The notes under the pieces are model-generated. The model saw only the letters and a list, made by a program, of their open reading frames with translations. It did no database searches and was not told the origin of the DNA. A stretch of 64,000 nt of DNA from Candidatus Hoaglandella endobia (lineage in GTDB: Bacteria; Pseudomonadota; Gammaproteobacteria; Enterobacterales; Enterobacteriaceae): NCBI RefSeq assembly GCF_900044015.1, contig NZ_LN999835.1, positions 336,365 through 400,364 of the forward strand, given 5' to 3'. The position numbers were made by a program, and so were the translations under genes. Shown here in pieces: positions 42,366-52,283 of the stretch; the stretch's first letter is position 1; each line of letters begins with the position of its first letter.

Positions 42366-44000
42366 TTACATTAATAAATGACGAACATCAGACATTACAT
42401 GATTGATAAAACTTATAAAACGTACGCCATCGGCACCATCAATCACCCTGTGATCATATGATAATGACAGCGGTAATATCAGCCTTGGTGCAAACTCTTT
42501 GCCATCCCATACCGGTTTAATAGAAGATTTAGATACACCAAGTATCGCTACTTCTGGCGCATTAACGATAGGCGTAAAAGATGTACCGCCGATACCGCCT
42601 AGACTAGATATACTAAAACATCCGCCTTGCATATCTGATAATATTAATTTACCTGCACGAGCTTTTTTAGAAAGCTCCATCAGTTCGCGTGACAGTTCCA
42701 TAATGCCTTTCTTATTAACATTTCGGAAGACTGGTACCACTAAACTGTTAGGAGTTTCTACCGCTACACCGATGTTAATATATTTTTTTAGCGTAAGTTT
42801 CTGGGAGTCTGCAGATAGCGAGCTATTAAAGCGCGGTAGCTCTTCTAGTGCTTTTGCTACCGCTTTCATAATAAATACCAGTGGCGTAATTTTTACATCC
42901 AGTTTCTTCTTTTCTGCTTCAGCGTTCTGCTGTTTGCGAAACTCCTCCATTTCTGTAATATCAGCTTCGTCGAACTGAGTAACGTGGGGAATCATCACCC
43001 AATTTCTGTGAAGATTAGAACCTGAAATTTTTTTAATCCTACTCAGTTCTATCTCTTCTATGTTACCAAATTGGCCGAAATTTATTTTCGGCCACACGAG
43101 TCTTCTCGAAAAAGAACTAAAAAAACTACCACTAGCGGTAGACTCAGACAAGGATTCTGCGTTTTTTACTGCCTCTTTGACATATGCTTGGATATCCTCG
43201 CATAGGATGCGGCCTTTACGTCCTGTGCCTTTAATATTCGTTAAATTAACACCAAACTTGCGTGCTAGTCTACGAATAACTGGAGTAGCATGGAAATAGG
43301 CATCATTTTCGGCAAATGCTTCTTTTTCGGCAAATTCTTCTTTTTTATTTTTGTTAGCCTGTACCGGTACATTTTTATTAGCGCTGGATACCCCCCAAGT
43401 AAATACCTCTGTAGTTTGCTGGCTATTAACCATGGTATTTTTAGTACCTATCGCGGCCGGTTGATCATCTTCCACTTCGAAGATCATGATTAGTGAACCG
43501 TTAGTTATTTTATCACCAACTTTGATATTAATCTCTTTAACTGTACCAGCAAACGGCGCTGGCACTTCCATCGAAGCCTTATTACCTTCCACGGTAATCA
43601 GTGACTGCTCGGCACTAACTTTATCACCAACTTGAACCATAATCTCAATAACTTCGACTTCTTCGTCACCAATGTCCGGTACTTTTACCTCTTTCCTGCT
43701 GCGAGACTGATCATTAGTGCTTTGCTGTGGTGACGCAGCAGGTGCTGCGTTGCTGTTTTGTTCTCCGCTTATAGTTTCGAACAACATAATTAGTGAACCG
43801 TTAGTTATTTTATCACCAACTTTGATATTAATCTCTTTAACTGTACCAGCAAACGGCGCTGGCACTTCCATCGAAGCTTTATCACCTTCTACGGTAATAA
43901 GCGACTGTTCTGCTTCTACTTTATCGCCTACGCTTACCAGAATTTCAGTAACTTCAACTTCATCTATACCAATATTAGGTACCTTAATTTCAAGAACCAT
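42366..44000 (-). CDS. aceF: Pyruvate dehydrogenase E2 (dihydrolipoyl acetyltransferase), two lipoyl domains
   Basis: AceF is the acetyltransferase core of the pyruvate dehydrogenase complex. It has 544 residues against 630 in E. coli, which has three lipoyl domains. Here two are found, at about residues 1-75 and 102-180. The first lipoyl motif is [10 protein letters not shown]; in the second it is [10 protein letters not shown], an Asp-to-Asn change beside the lipoyl lysine. A hinge, the E1/E3-binding domain ([17 protein letters not shown]) and the catalytic domain with [15 protein letters not shown] follow. It lies 10 bp after aceE, with its Shine-Dalgarno (AAGAGG) at the aceE stop. Confidence 0.96.
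   Translation of the reverse strand: MVLEIKVPNIGIDEVEVTEILVSVGDKVEAEQSLITVEGDKASMEVPAPFAGTVKEINIKVGDKITNGSLIMLFETISGEQNSNAAPAASPQQSTNDQSRSRKEVKVPDIGDEEVEVIEIMVQVGDKVSAEQSLITVEGNKASMEVPAPFAGTVKEINIKVGDKITNGSLIMIFEVEDDQPAAIGTKNTMVNSQQTTEVFTWGVSSANKNVPVQANKNKKEEFAEKEAFAENDAYFHATPVIRRLARKFGVNLTNIKGTGRKGRILCEDIQAYVKEAVKNAESLSESTASGSFFSSFSRRLVWPKINFGQFGNIEEIELSRIKKISGSNLHRNWVMIPHVTQFDEADITEMEEFRKQQNAEAEKKKLDVKITPLVFIMKAVAKALEELPRFNSSLSADSQKLTLKKYINIGVAVETPNSLVVPVFRNVNKKGIMELSRELMELSKKARAGKLILSDMQGGCFSISSLGGIGGTSFTPIVNAPEVAILGVSKSSIKPVWDGKEFAPRLILPLSLSYDHRVIDGADGVRFISFINHVMSDVRHLLM
43489..43577 (-). repeat. 89-bp exact repeat, copy in lipoyl domain 2 of aceF
   Basis: This 89-bp segment is identical to 43789-43877, exactly 300 bp away and in the same codon phase. 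It encodes the last half of the lipoyl domain. Flanking third-position differences resume outside the block, suggesting recent gene conversion or domain duplication. Confidence 0.93.
43789..43877 (-). repeat. 89-bp exact repeat, copy in lipoyl domain 1 of aceF
   Basis: This is the partner of 43489-43577, covering the equivalent half of lipoyl domain 1 ([18 protein letters not shown] and preceding codons). Confidence 0.93.
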
Positions 44001-44010
44001 AATTTACCTC

Positions 44011-46698
44011 TTATGCCAGACGCGGGTTAACTTTATCAGCATCGATACCTAATTTGATAATGGCTTGCGTTACTACATCAGTATCGATATCGCCGCATTT
44101 AGCTAACGCTCCTAATGCTGCTACCACTACATAACTGGCGTCAACTTCAAAGTGATGCCGCAGATTTTCGCGGCTGTCGGAACGGCCAAAACCGTCTGTG
44201 CCTAAAACACGGAATTCACTGGCCAGGATGAAATTACGGATCTGCTCTGCAAATAGTTTCATATAATCAGTAGAAACTACCACTGGAGCAGTGTTCATCA
44301 CACTAGCTACATAAGGCACGCGTGGTGTTTGCGTCGGGTGCAACATGTTCCAACGTTCACAATCTTGGCCGTCACGCGCTAGCTCGGTAAACGAGGTCAC
44401 ACTGTAGACATCTGATCCCACACCATACTCTTCTAACAGCATATTAGATGCTTCACGAACATGACGCAAAATAGCTCCTGATCCCATTAATTGTACCTTA
44501 CCTTTTTTGCCTTCTAGTGTTTCTAGTTTGTAGATCCCTTTACGTATCCCCTCCTGTGCCCCTTTTGGCATTGCCGGCATGTGATAGTTTTCATTTAGTG
44601 TGGTCAAGTAATAGTAAACATTTTCTGGATTTTCGCCGTACATACGAATCAGACCGTCGTGCATTATAACCGCGACTTCATAAGCGTAAGCTGGATCATA
44701 AGAGATACAATTCGGGATGGTCAGTGCTTGAATATGGCTATGGCCATCTCCATGTTGCAGCCCTTCACCGTTTAAAGTGGTACGCCCAGAAGTTCCACCA
44801 ATCAAGAAGCCGCGAGCTAACTGGTCTCCAGCTGCCCAACATAGATCACCAATACGCTGAAAACCAAAAATTGAATAATAGATGTAGAACGGAATCATCG
44901 GTAAATCGTTAGTACTATAGGAAGTGGCTGCAGCTAGCCATGATGAAGCTGCACCCAGTTCGTTAATACCTTCTTGTAAAATTTGACCATTCTCATCTTC
45001 GCGGTAGTAGGCTACCTGCTCGCGGTCCTGCGGGATGTACTGCTGTCCATGCGGACTATAGATTCCAATCTGACGGAACAAACCTTCCATACCGAAAGTA
45101 CGGGCTTCATCTGCAATAATAGGCACTATTCTATTTTTAATCGACTTATTTTTTAACATAATGTTGAGTGTGCGCACAAAAGCAATAGTAGTTGAGATTT
45201 CTTTTTTCTGCTCTACAAACAGCGAAGAGAAGTCTTCAAGCGTAGGTAATTCCAGCGGTTTGGTAAAGTTCTTCAGACGGCTAGGCAGGTAACCTTGTAG
45301 CGCTTTGCGGCGCTCGTGCAGATAAGTGTGCTCTGCTGAACCTTCTTCAAAAGTTATATAGGGTAACGATTCTATTTTATTATCGTTAATAATATTGTTT
45401 AGATTAAAACGATCACGGAAGTATCGTACCCCTTCCATATTCATTTTCTTTACTTGATGCGCAATATTCATACCTTCTGCGGTCATGCCCATACCGTAAC
45501 CTTTGATCGTATGAGCCAATATAACAACAGGTTTGCCTTTGGTGTTTTTTGTTTTTTGCAGTGCAGCGTAAATTTTCTTTGGATCGTGGCCACCACGATT
45601 CAGTGCCCAAATCTCTTCGTTACTCATATCTTTTACCAACGCTGCTGTTTCAGGATATTTACCGAAGAAATGCTCGCGTACGTATGCGCCGTTTTTCGAT
45701 TTGAAAGTTTGATAATCGCCATCAACAGTTTCATTCATCAATTGAATCAGCTTGCCAGTTGTATCCTTGCGCAGTAGTTCATCCCAGCGGCTACCCCAGA
45801 TTACCTTTATTACTTCCCAACCAGCTCCACTAAATACACCTTCAAGCTCTTCGATGATTTTACTGTTGCCGGTCACTGGGCCATCTAGACGCTGTAAATT
45901 ACAATTGATGATGAATACGAGATTGTCGAGCTTCTCACGAGTAGCTATAGTTATAGCACCCTTAGATTCAGGTTCGTCCATCTCACCATCTCCCAAGAAA
46001 GCGTACACTTTCTGGTTGGTGGTGTTTTTTAAGGCGCGATGGTTAAGATATTTAAGGAATTTAGCCTGGTAAATGGCGCTGATTGGTCCTATACCCATAG
46101 ACACCGTAGGAAACTGCCAAAATTCCGGCATCAGCTTAGGATGTGGGTATGATGATAGCCCTTTTCCATGTACTTCCTGGCGGAAGTTGTTCATCTGCTC
46201 TTCTGTCAGCCGGCCCTCAAGAAAGCTACGAGCATAAACACCAGGAGAAATATGCCCTTGAAAATAAACCAGATCACCACCATCTATATCATTACGCGCG
46301 TGGAAAAAATGGTTAAAGCATACTTCATAAATAGTAGCCGAAGACTGGAATGATGCCATATGACCACCTAGGTCTAAATCTTTTTTTGAAGCGCGCAAAA
46401 CAGTCATAATGGCATTCCAACGAATAGCTGAACGGATACGACGTTCAAGCTCCAAGTTCCCGGGATATTCCGGCTCTTCTTCGACAGAAATTGTATTTAT
46501 ATAATTACTGATAGTAACAGTTTTTGCTTTAGTAACATCTTGAACGATGTTTACTCCATTTTTTTTTGCTTCGTTTATGACCTGATTAATCAGAAATTTG
46601 GCACGTTCAATACCTTCTTCACAGATAACTGATTTGATCGACTGTAACCAGTCTAGTGTTTCTATTGGATCTACATCATTGTAAAAACATTCTGACAT
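44011..46698 (-). CDS. aceE: Pyruvate dehydrogenase E1 component
   Basis: AceE decarboxylates pyruvate with thiamine diphosphate and acetylates the lipoyl groups of AceF. It has 895 residues against 887 in E. coli. The thiamine-binding motif GDGEMDEPESKGAI...NCNLQRLDGPV, the active-site loop region and RTTLNGEGLQHGDGHSH are intact, and the C terminus AIIKLGIDADKVNPRLA is conserved. AGAGGAA lies 9 bases before the ATG. Unlike E. coli, no pdhR precedes it; the 701-bp upstream spacer is treated separately. Confidence 0.97.
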   Translation of the reverse strand: MSECFYNDVDPIETLDWLQSIKSVICEEGIERAKFLINQVINEAKKNGVNIVQDVTKAKTVTISNYINTISVEEEPEYPGNLELERRIRSAIRWNAIMTVLRASKKDLDLGGHMASFQSSATIYEVCFNHFFHARNDIDGGDLVYFQGHISPGVYARSFLEGRLTEEQMNNFRQEVHGKGLSSYPHPKLMPEFWQFPTVSMGIGPISAIYQAKFLKYLNHRALKNTTNQKVYAFLGDGEMDEPESKGAITIATREKLDNLVFIINCNLQRLDGPVTGNSKIIEELEGVFSGAGWEVIKVIWGSRWDELLRKDTTGKLIQLMNETVDGDYQTFKSKNGAYVREHFFGKYPETAALVKDMSNEEIWALNRGGHDPKKIYAALQKTKNTKGKPVVILAHTIKGYGMGMTAEGMNIAHQVKKMNMEGVRYFRDRFNLNNIINDNKIESLPYITFEEGSAEHTYLHERRKALQGYLPSRLKNFTKPLELPTLEDFSSLFVEQKKEISTTIAFVRTLNIMLKNKSIKNRIVPIIADEARTFGMEGLFRQIGIYSPHGQQYIPQDREQVAYYREDENGQILQEGINELGAASSWLAAATSYSTNDLPMIPFYIYYSIFGFQRIGDLCWAAGDQLARGFLIGGTSGRTTLNGEGLQHGDGHSHIQALTIPNCISYDPAYAYEVAVIMHDGLIRMYGENPENVYYYLTTLNENYHMPAMPKGAQEGIRKGIYKLETLEGKKGKVQLMGSGAILRHVREASNMLLEEYGVGSDVYSVTSFTELARDGQDCERWNMLHPTQTPRVPYVASVMNTAPVVVSTDYMKLFAEQIRNFILASEFRVLGTDGFGRSDSRENLRHHFEVDASYVVVAALGALAKCGDIDTDVVTQAIIKLGIDADKVNPRLA

Positions 46699-46925
46699 AC
46701 TACTATTCCTCTTATCTTAATTAGCATAATTCAAATTTATATATTAGACCCATACCCCATAAAGCGCAGAATAAGAACCAATATTATAGCTTATAGCCTA
46801 AGACTGTTTACCATTTAGGTAAAATAATTCTCCATCTATTACCATAATATACTTCATACTAAGTATCTCTTTCCCGATCGACTTAGTAGTTATTCTGCGT
46901 CTACTATCGTTAGTTTTAGCTAGAG

Positions 46926-46946
46926 CTCGCTGTATTATACAGCGAG
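46926..46946 (+). terminator. Perfect hairpin followed by TTTT
   Basis: CTCGCTGTAT and ATACAGCGAG form a perfect 10-bp inverted repeat around one base, in practice an 8-bp stem with a 5-nt loop, followed by TTTT on the plus strand. It has the form of a rho-independent terminator on plus, but no plus-strand gene lies upstream. It may be a leftover of a deleted gene or a structured element in a minus-strand leader. Confidence 0.4.
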
Positions 46947-47332
46947 TTTTGTGATACGCTTAACTGCTTATTTAATTATCCCCCTCTAGAAGATAATCTT
47001 TCATCTTGGTACAGCCATTCTTAACGAAATAGATTTTTTTTAAATTATTTAAAATAAATATAATATATTATAAATTGGATTAACAGATTTTAATAATATT
47101 AAAAGGAAGGTAGCTAAAAATTTACTTATCTTCTCAGCAAAGAGTGCAGACTAAATTAGTCATACGAATCATATTTTTACTGTTACAAATGTAACAAAGT
47201 ATTTATCTTTATGTAGATAACAATTTTTTATTTAAATCATCAAATTAAATACCTTTAAGCTTAATAAAAATTATTATTTTATAGTTAGTTATAACACCTC
47301 TTCTATACCATTCGTATAGAAATATCGCAGTA

Positions 47333-47357
47333 ATTATACAATACTGGTATCACCAGT
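47333..47357 (-). promoter_or_regulatory. GntR-type operator-like palindrome overlapping a -10 box
   Basis: ACTGGT-ATC-ACCAGT (47343-47357) is a perfect palindrome with the GGTnnnACC core of PdhR (TTGGTnnnACCAA) and FadR (CTGGTnnnACCAG) operators. On the minus strand a TATAAT (47333-47338) follows 4 bp later, reading toward aceE. No good -35 is seen. It sits about 645 bp from the aceE ATG, where the promoter of a now lost pdhR would be expected. The regulator identity is inference. Confidence 0.45.
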
Positions 47358-47399
47358 TTCTTTTAAAAACTAGTACTATGAATAATGACTAACTCTAGT

Positions 47400-50099
47400 T
47401 TAGTGCAATTTTCCGTGGCAATGTTTGAATTTACTCCCTGAATTGCAGGGGCAGGGGTCATTACGTCGAACTTTTTGCCTTTTTTTCTTTAGATTAGTAG
47501 TAGTATTATTAACCTCTGACTGAAGCAGCAGAGACTGCGGTTGTTTTTTATTTAGGCTTTTGATCTCCTTATCCAGTAATTTAACTTCTTTTGGCATACG
47601 CACCTGTACTTTGCTCAGCGTGCTGATTACTTCATATTTTAATGATTCGAGCATAGCAGCGAACATTTCGAAAGATTCTCGCTTGTACTCTTGCTTAGGA
47701 TCTTTCTGCGCATAACATCGTAAATGAATACCTTGACGCAGATAGTCCATCGCTGCTAAATGATCTTTCCATAGTGAATCTAGAGTTTGTAACATGACGT
47801 TTTTCTCAAAATTGCGCATTATATCGCTACCAAGAATCTTCTCTTTACTTTGGTACTGCGCGAGCATCTGTTCGAGCACACGCTCGCTTAGTATCTCTTG
47901 ATGCAGACTAGGTTCATCATCCAGCCATTGGTCGATAGGAATTTCCAGATCAAAATCATACTTCAGGCACTGCTCTAGACCTGATACATCCCATATTTCT
48001 TCCAGCGACTGCGGCGGAATATAGTTATCAATAATAGTCTTAAGCACATCTTCGCGAAGACTTTTAATAGAATCGCTAATATCTGCTACATCAAGTAACT
48101 CATTGCGCTGGGTGTAAATAGCTAGGCGCTGATCGTTGGTAACGTCATCATATTCTAACAACTGTTTCCGGATGTCAAAATTACGGCTTTCTACTTTACT
48201 CTGAGCGTTAGCTATAGCCTTATTAACCCACAGATGTTCGATAGCCTCACCCTTCTTCATACCCAATTTGCGCATCATACGAGAGACTCGATCCGATGCA
48301 AAAATGCGCATCAGGGGGTCTTCTATCGACAAATAAAAACGTGATGAGCCAGCGTCTCCCTGACGACCAGATCGACCACGCAGCTGGTTATCAATACGTC
48401 GAGATTCATGGCGCTCGGTCCCGATAATATGCAAACCGCCTGCAGCTAGTACAGCATCATGCCGCTGCTGCCAGGCATCTTTAATAGCAGAAATATTTTT
48501 ATTATTGGTTGGTGGAGTGTTCATCGCAGTAATCTCCTCCTGCCAGCTGCCGCCCAGTACAATATCGGTACCGCGGCCGGCCATGTTAGTGGCAATCGTC
48601 ACTGCATACGGTTGACCAGCCTGTGTGATGATATTTGCTTCCATAGCGTGAAACTTGGCGTTGAGCACTTTATGGGGAATACCTACTTTATTTAGCTCTC
48701 TTGAAATTAGTTCAGATTTTTCAATAGAAATTGTACCAACCAAAACCGGTTGCCCGCGCCCGTTACAGGTTTTGATATCCTCTATAATAGCTTTAATTTT
48801 TTCTTGTTCAGTCATATAGACTAAATCAGAGAGATCTTTGCGACGCATCGGCCGATTAGTGGGCACAACGACGGTATCCAATTGATAAATTGAACTGAAT
48901 TCAAACGCTTCGGTATCGGCAGTTCCGGTCATACCTGCCAGCTTTTCATATAAACGGAAATAGTTTTGAAAGGTAATAGACGCTAGCGTCTGATTTTCTT
49001 TTTGTATAGCCACGTTTTCCTTCGCTTCTACTGCCTGATGCAGCCCATCAGACCAACGACGACCTGGCATTGTGCGCCCAGTATGTTCGTCGACAATGAT
49101 TACCTTGCCATCTTTAACAAGATAGTCAACATTGCAAGAGAATAGTACATGGGCGCGTAGGGCAGCGTTAATATGGTGCATTAATATGAGATTAGCTGAC
49201 GAGTAAAGCGACTCACCCTGTTTCATGAGTCCGGCTTTTATTAAGAGCTCTTCAATCAATACTAATCCCCGTTCAGTTAGGTGCACTTGGCGAAACTTTT
49301 CATCCACAGAAAAGTGACCTTCACCCTGGAAACTATCAGAATCTTCCTTATCCTGTCTAATTAAATACGGTATTAATTTATTTATGCGTCGATACATATC
49401 AGAGTTGTCTTCTGCTGGACCGGAGATAATCAGCGGGGTGCGCGCTTCATCTATTAAGATAGAGTCCACCTCATCCACAAGCGCGTAATGCAACTTACGT
49501 TGTACCCTTTCTGCTGAGCAGAACGCCATGTTATCGCGTAGATAATCAAATCCATACTCATTATTGGTGCCATAAGTAATATCAGCCGCGTAGGCTATAC
49601 GTTTGGCCGGTACCGGAAGTCCTGGCTGGTTAATGCCAACGCTAACCCCCAAGAATTCAAACAGTGGGCGGTTATTTTCCGCATCGCGTAGCGCTAGGTA
49701 ATTGTTTACTGTAACTATATGCACACCTTTACCGCTTAGAGCGTTTAGATACGCTGGTAGCGTGGCGGTTAGGGTTTTTCCTTCACCAGTACGCATTTCA
49801 GCAATGCAGCGATCGTTAAGCACCATACCGCCAATCAACTGTACATCAAAATGGCGCATACCGAACACACGCTTACTAGCTTCACGCACTACTGCAAATG
49901 CTTCTGGTAGTAGGCTGTTAACCGAAGTTCCTTGTTTAATACGGTTTCGAAATTCGGTAGTTTTGGATGTTAGTTGTTCATTACTAAGCTTTTCCATTGC
50001 TGGTTCAATTTGGTTAATAGTGTCTACCACTCTGCTCATGCGACGTAGAATACGATCGTTACGGCTTCCAAAAATTTTGGTAAGTAGTCTTGCTAGCAT
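47400..50099 (-). CDS. secA: Protein translocase ATPase SecA
   Basis: SecA drives preproteins through SecYEG. It has 899 residues against 901 in E. coli. Walker A is [13 protein letters not shown], the DEAD-like Walker B is [23 protein letters not shown]2 has [14 protein letters not shown], and the C-terminal zinc finger [15 protein letters not shown] that binds SecB and lipid is complete. The ATG is at 50099. In E. coli SecA synthesis is controlled by translational arrest of SecM upstream; here secM is a relic, so that control is gone. Confidence 0.98.
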   Translation of the reverse strand: MLARLLTKIFGSRNDRILRRMSRVVDTINQIEPAMEKLSNEQLTSKTTEFRNRIKQGTSVNSLLPEAFAVVREASKRVFGMRHFDVQLIGGMVLNDRCIAEMRTGEGKTLTATLPAYLNALSGKGVHIVTVNNYLALRDAENNRPLFEFLGVSVGINQPGLPVPAKRIAYAADITYGTNNEYGFDYLRDNMAFCSAERVQRKLHYALVDEVDSILIDEARTPLIISGPAEDNSDMYRRINKLIPYLIRQDKEDSDSFQGEGHFSVDEKFRQVHLTERGLVLIEELLIKAGLMKQGESLYSSANLILMHHINAALRAHVLFSCNVDYLVKDGKVIIVDEHTGRTMPGRRWSDGLHQAVEAKENVAIQKENQTLASITFQNYFRLYEKLAGMTGTADTEAFEFSSIYQLDTVVVPTNRPMRRKDLSDLVYMTEQEKIKAIIEDIKTCNGRGQPVLVGTISIEKSELISRELNKVGIPHKVLNAKFHAMEANIITQAGQPYAVTIATNMAGRGTDIVLGGSWQEEITAMNTPPTNNKNISAIKDAWQQRHDAVLAAGGLHIIGTERHESRRIDNQLRGRSGRQGDAGSSRFYLSIEDPLMRIFASDRVSRMMRKLGMKKGEAIEHLWVNKAIANAQSKVESRNFDIRKQLLEYDDVTNDQRLAIYTQRNELLDVADISDSIKSLREDVLKTIIDNYIPPQSLEEIWDVSGLEQCLKYDFDLEIPIDQWLDDEPSLHQEILSERVLEQMLAQYQSKEKILGSDIMRNFEKNVMLQTLDSLWKDHLAAMDYLRQGIHLRCYAQKDPKQEYKRESFEMFAAMLESLKYEVISTLSKVQVRMPKEVKLLDKEIKSLNKKQPQSLLLQSEVNNTTTNLKKKRQKVRRNDPCPCNSGSKFKHCHGKLH

Positions 50100-50235
50100 A
50101 TTTATTTATATCTCACTTATCACGACCCAGTTCATCGGGGTTCATAATTTATTGACAGAAATCTAAAAATACAAGTGTACTGCAACTGCGTTAAAAGAGT
50201 AAAAATAGTACTCTATGTACCCAAAAGCCCAGTCT

Positions 50236-50531
50236 TTAAGACCGAGCTATACGCTTATTAAGCCGCAGGCTAAGTGTGGGAGGAAACAGAACTTGGTACT
50301 GCGCATGTAGTAGCAATGTAGTTTGAGCTTCAGGCAACAGTGTTGGTATCAAAGCAAAAGAGAGATGACGAATGAAAGTACACGTATTATATTATTCCAG
50401 CGTGCTATCTGATAAAATTCGACCTGAAAAGAAGAATCCTGAAAAAAAGAATTTTGCTGACTGAGACTTCTACAGCAGCTACGACCTAACTGATACAGAA
50501 AATCTAGGCCGTTACCTAGCAATAACTGCAA
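50236..50531 (-). pseudogene. secM: secM relic (SecA translation monitor), frameshifted
   Basis: Just upstream of secA, as in E. coli, two frames together read like SecM. The first frame (50374-50531) has QLLLG near its start and SSFQVEFYQ, comparable to E. coli HLLLG and SNYSVDYWHQ. The second frame (50236-50373) opens with IRHLSFALIPTLLPEAQ, against E. coli IRHLSFAMAPQTLPVAE, and continues with AQYQVLFPPTLS, then stops. The C-terminal arrest sequence (WI...GIRAGP) is absent, and no frame between the stop and secA supplies it. SecM is a secreted nascent chain that stalls ribosomes to expose the secA start; this copy cannot do so. Confidence 0.8.
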
Positions 50532-50644
50532 AATAAAATTAACCTCAACCTTAATAGAAGAGATAACTGAAAATAAAGCCTGCTAAATTGTCGCAAGCAA
50601 TTTAAGATACCCCATTATTTATCATGATGTTTGCAGGAGTTTTT

Positions 50645-51166
50645 ATGCGAGCTAGCCGTCCATATCCCATCAACATGCTATTTATTGATGCTGCTGAAAC
50701 AAGCAGCGTATCTCTGGTATTGTTACAACAGCGGGCAATCATGCTGCTGAAACTTAACCGCACGGTAAGTGTACTACTACCGATAACCTTGCGACCATGG
50801 TGCCGCGTAGCTAACTTTCGCCAAAGCGTGCTAGTGCTAGAAACTGCTAACGCAAGCTGGAAAATGCGCTTAAGATATGAACAAACTAAATTATTATCCG
50901 CATTACGTGCACAAAGTTTACCATTATTGTCTGCTATCGACATCAGGATTAATCCTTCTCTAGCGAAAGGAGCAAATCTGAGTAAAAAAAATAACAGTAG
51001 TATCCAGCAAAGTTTCCGGCCGCATGAAGAAGAAATTATACGGTTAAGTATGAAAAGTGCAGTATCTATTATAAATGTGGCGGCACGCAGCAAAGGGACA
51101 TTAAAAAGCGCGCTAGAACGTTTAGCAAAATTGGTTAGAGAAAATTCTGACCACACCACATTTTAA
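50645..51166 (+). CDS. dciA: DciA-type (DUF721) helicase-loading protein
   Basis: The product has 173 residues from the ATG at 50645, chosen because AGGAG sits 5 bp before it; in-frame ATGs 18-21 bp upstream lack a site. The core LLKLNRTVSVLLPITLRPWC and SVLVLETANASWKMRLRYEQ has the DUF721 layout: a hydrophobic helix, then a KH-like beta-alpha fold with the ANASW element and a 'sLS/AIDIRINP' strand. DciA loads the replicative helicase DnaB in most bacteria, a role taken by DnaC in E. coli. The location, divergent between lpxC and secM-secA, matches that in other gammaproteobacteria. The C-terminal 60 residues are lysine-rich and less conserved. The opposite strand also has a long open frame, but it lacks any family match. 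Confidence 0.8.
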   Translation: MRASRPYPINMLFIDAAETSSVSLVLLQQRAIMLLKLNRTVSVLLPITLRPWCRVANFRQSVLVLETANASWKMRLRYEQTKLLSALRAQSLPLLSAIDIRINPSLAKGANLSKKNNSSIQQSFRPHEEEIIRLSMKSAVSIINVAARSKGTLKSALERLAKLVRENSDHTTF

Positions 51167-51225
51167 CCTTACATTTCACTGTTATACCGTGGCGTAGGAC
51201 CGCTTAGTAGAGAGCTATAAATAAA

Positions 51226-52155
51226 TTAAGTAATTAAAAAAGAAAGGGTCTTAAATGTCTTCAAAGCCAGAGGCATTTCGGCTTCATTTTCAAATGTTAC
51301 TAGCTCCCAAGCTTCTTTACGTGCTAGTACTTCCTGCAATAATTTATTATTCATAGTATGGCCTGATTTAAAAGCAGTAAAAGCTCCGATCATGTTGTGA
51401 CTGCACATAAATAGGTCGCCGATGGCATCAAGCAGTTTGTGGCGTACAAACTCATTTTGAAAGCGCAAACCGTCTTTATTTAGCACCCGGTAATCATCGA
51501 CTACGATAGCACAATCGTAACTACCGCCTAGAGCGAGACCTCGAGACTGCAAGTACTCGATATCACGCATAAAGCCGAAGGTGCGCGCACGACTTATTTG
51601 ATGCACAAACGACTCGGTAGATAAGTTCAGGCAATAACGTTGCAAGCTTTCATTAATAGCAGGATGTTTAAATTCAATAGTGAAATCAAGCCGAAAGCCG
51701 TCGTATGGAGCCAGCTCAGCCCATTTATTATTTTCACCTTCTAAGCGCACTACCTGTTTGATGCGCAGAAATTTTTTGGCTTTATTAAGCTCCTTAATGC
51801 CGGCATCTAGTAGTAAATGGACGAATGGACTGGCACTGCCGTCCATAATAGGAATTTCAGGTGCATCTACTTCAACGATGATGTTGTCGATGCCCAAACC
51901 AGCCAGTGAAGCATTCAGGTGCTCAACGGTGGAAATACGTACGTCCTGCTCGTTTACTAGACAGGTACATAGCATGGTATTACGTACCGAACATGCATTC
52001 GCAAGGAAATCTACAGGTGGTTTCAAATCAATTCGACGATAGATAACCCCGGTATTAGCCGGAGCAGGGCGTAGTGTCAGTGTTACTCTTTTGCCAGTAT
52101 GTAACCCTACACCTGTTGTCTGCACAATACGTTCCAATGTACGTTGTTTGAGCAT
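51226..52155 (-). CDS. lpxC: UDP-3-O-acyl-N-acetylglucosamine deacetylase LpxC
   Basis: LpxC is the zinc deacetylase that commits precursors to lipid A. Started at [21 protein letters not shown] it has 309 residues against 305 in E. coli; a TTG six codons upstream is possible but unconserved. Zinc ligands are in [12 protein letters not shown] and [13 protein letters not shown], and the catalytic base is in the [12 protein letters not shown] region. The last residues differ from E. coli; that tail governs FtsH degradation there (ending LA), so turnover signals may differ. It follows ftsZ. Confidence 0.96.
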   Translation of the reverse strand: MLKQRTLERIVQTTGVGLHTGKRVTLTLRPAPANTGVIYRRIDLKPPVDFLANACSVRNTMLCTCLVNEQDVRISTVEHLNASLAGLGIDNIIVEVDAPEIPIMDGSASPFVHLLLDAGIKELNKAKKFLRIKQVVRLEGENNKWAELAPYDGFRLDFTIEFKHPAINESLQRYCLNLSTESFVHQISRARTFGFMRDIEYLQSRGLALGGSYDCAIVVDDYRVLNKDGLRFQNEFVRHKLLDAIGDLFMCSHNMIGAFTAFKSGHTMNNKLLQEVLARKEAWELVTFENEAEMPLALKTFKTLSFLIT

Positions 52156-52283
52156 ATCTATATTATCTCGCAATGTTTAACCATACCGCCTATTTTTTTG
52201 GCTATTTCGTAATGAGAAATAAGTAATTAAAAAAAAGGACTAGTTTAGCACAAAAAAATTAGTTTTCCTAAATATCAAAATTT

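Larger units (their letters stand above)
46699..47399. other. 701-bp secA/aceE spacer with several perfect inverted repeats
   Basis: This is the longest gene-free stretch in the window. In E. coli this interval holds mutT through pdhR. No coding remnant was recognised in translation by eye. It contains four perfect inverted repeats: TTTACC/GGTAAA (46807-46823), CTCGCTGTAT/ATACAGCGAG (46926-46946), TTCTATAC/GTATAGAA (47301-47321) and ACTGGT/ACCAGT (47343-47357). There is also a minus-strand TATAAT at 46780-46790 that could serve aceE. Confidence 0.65.

Noticed and set aside
43489-43877. The 89-bp repeat in aceF as a mobile element or CRISPR-like repeat
   Set aside because: Both copies are in-frame coding sequence for homologous lipoyl domains; there are no ends, target duplications or further copies.
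50602-51159. Long minus-strand open frame (185 codons) opposite dciA
   Set aside because: It lacks any recognisable family features and mirrors the plus-strand frame, which has DUF721 motifs, a strong Shine-Dalgarno and the expected position.
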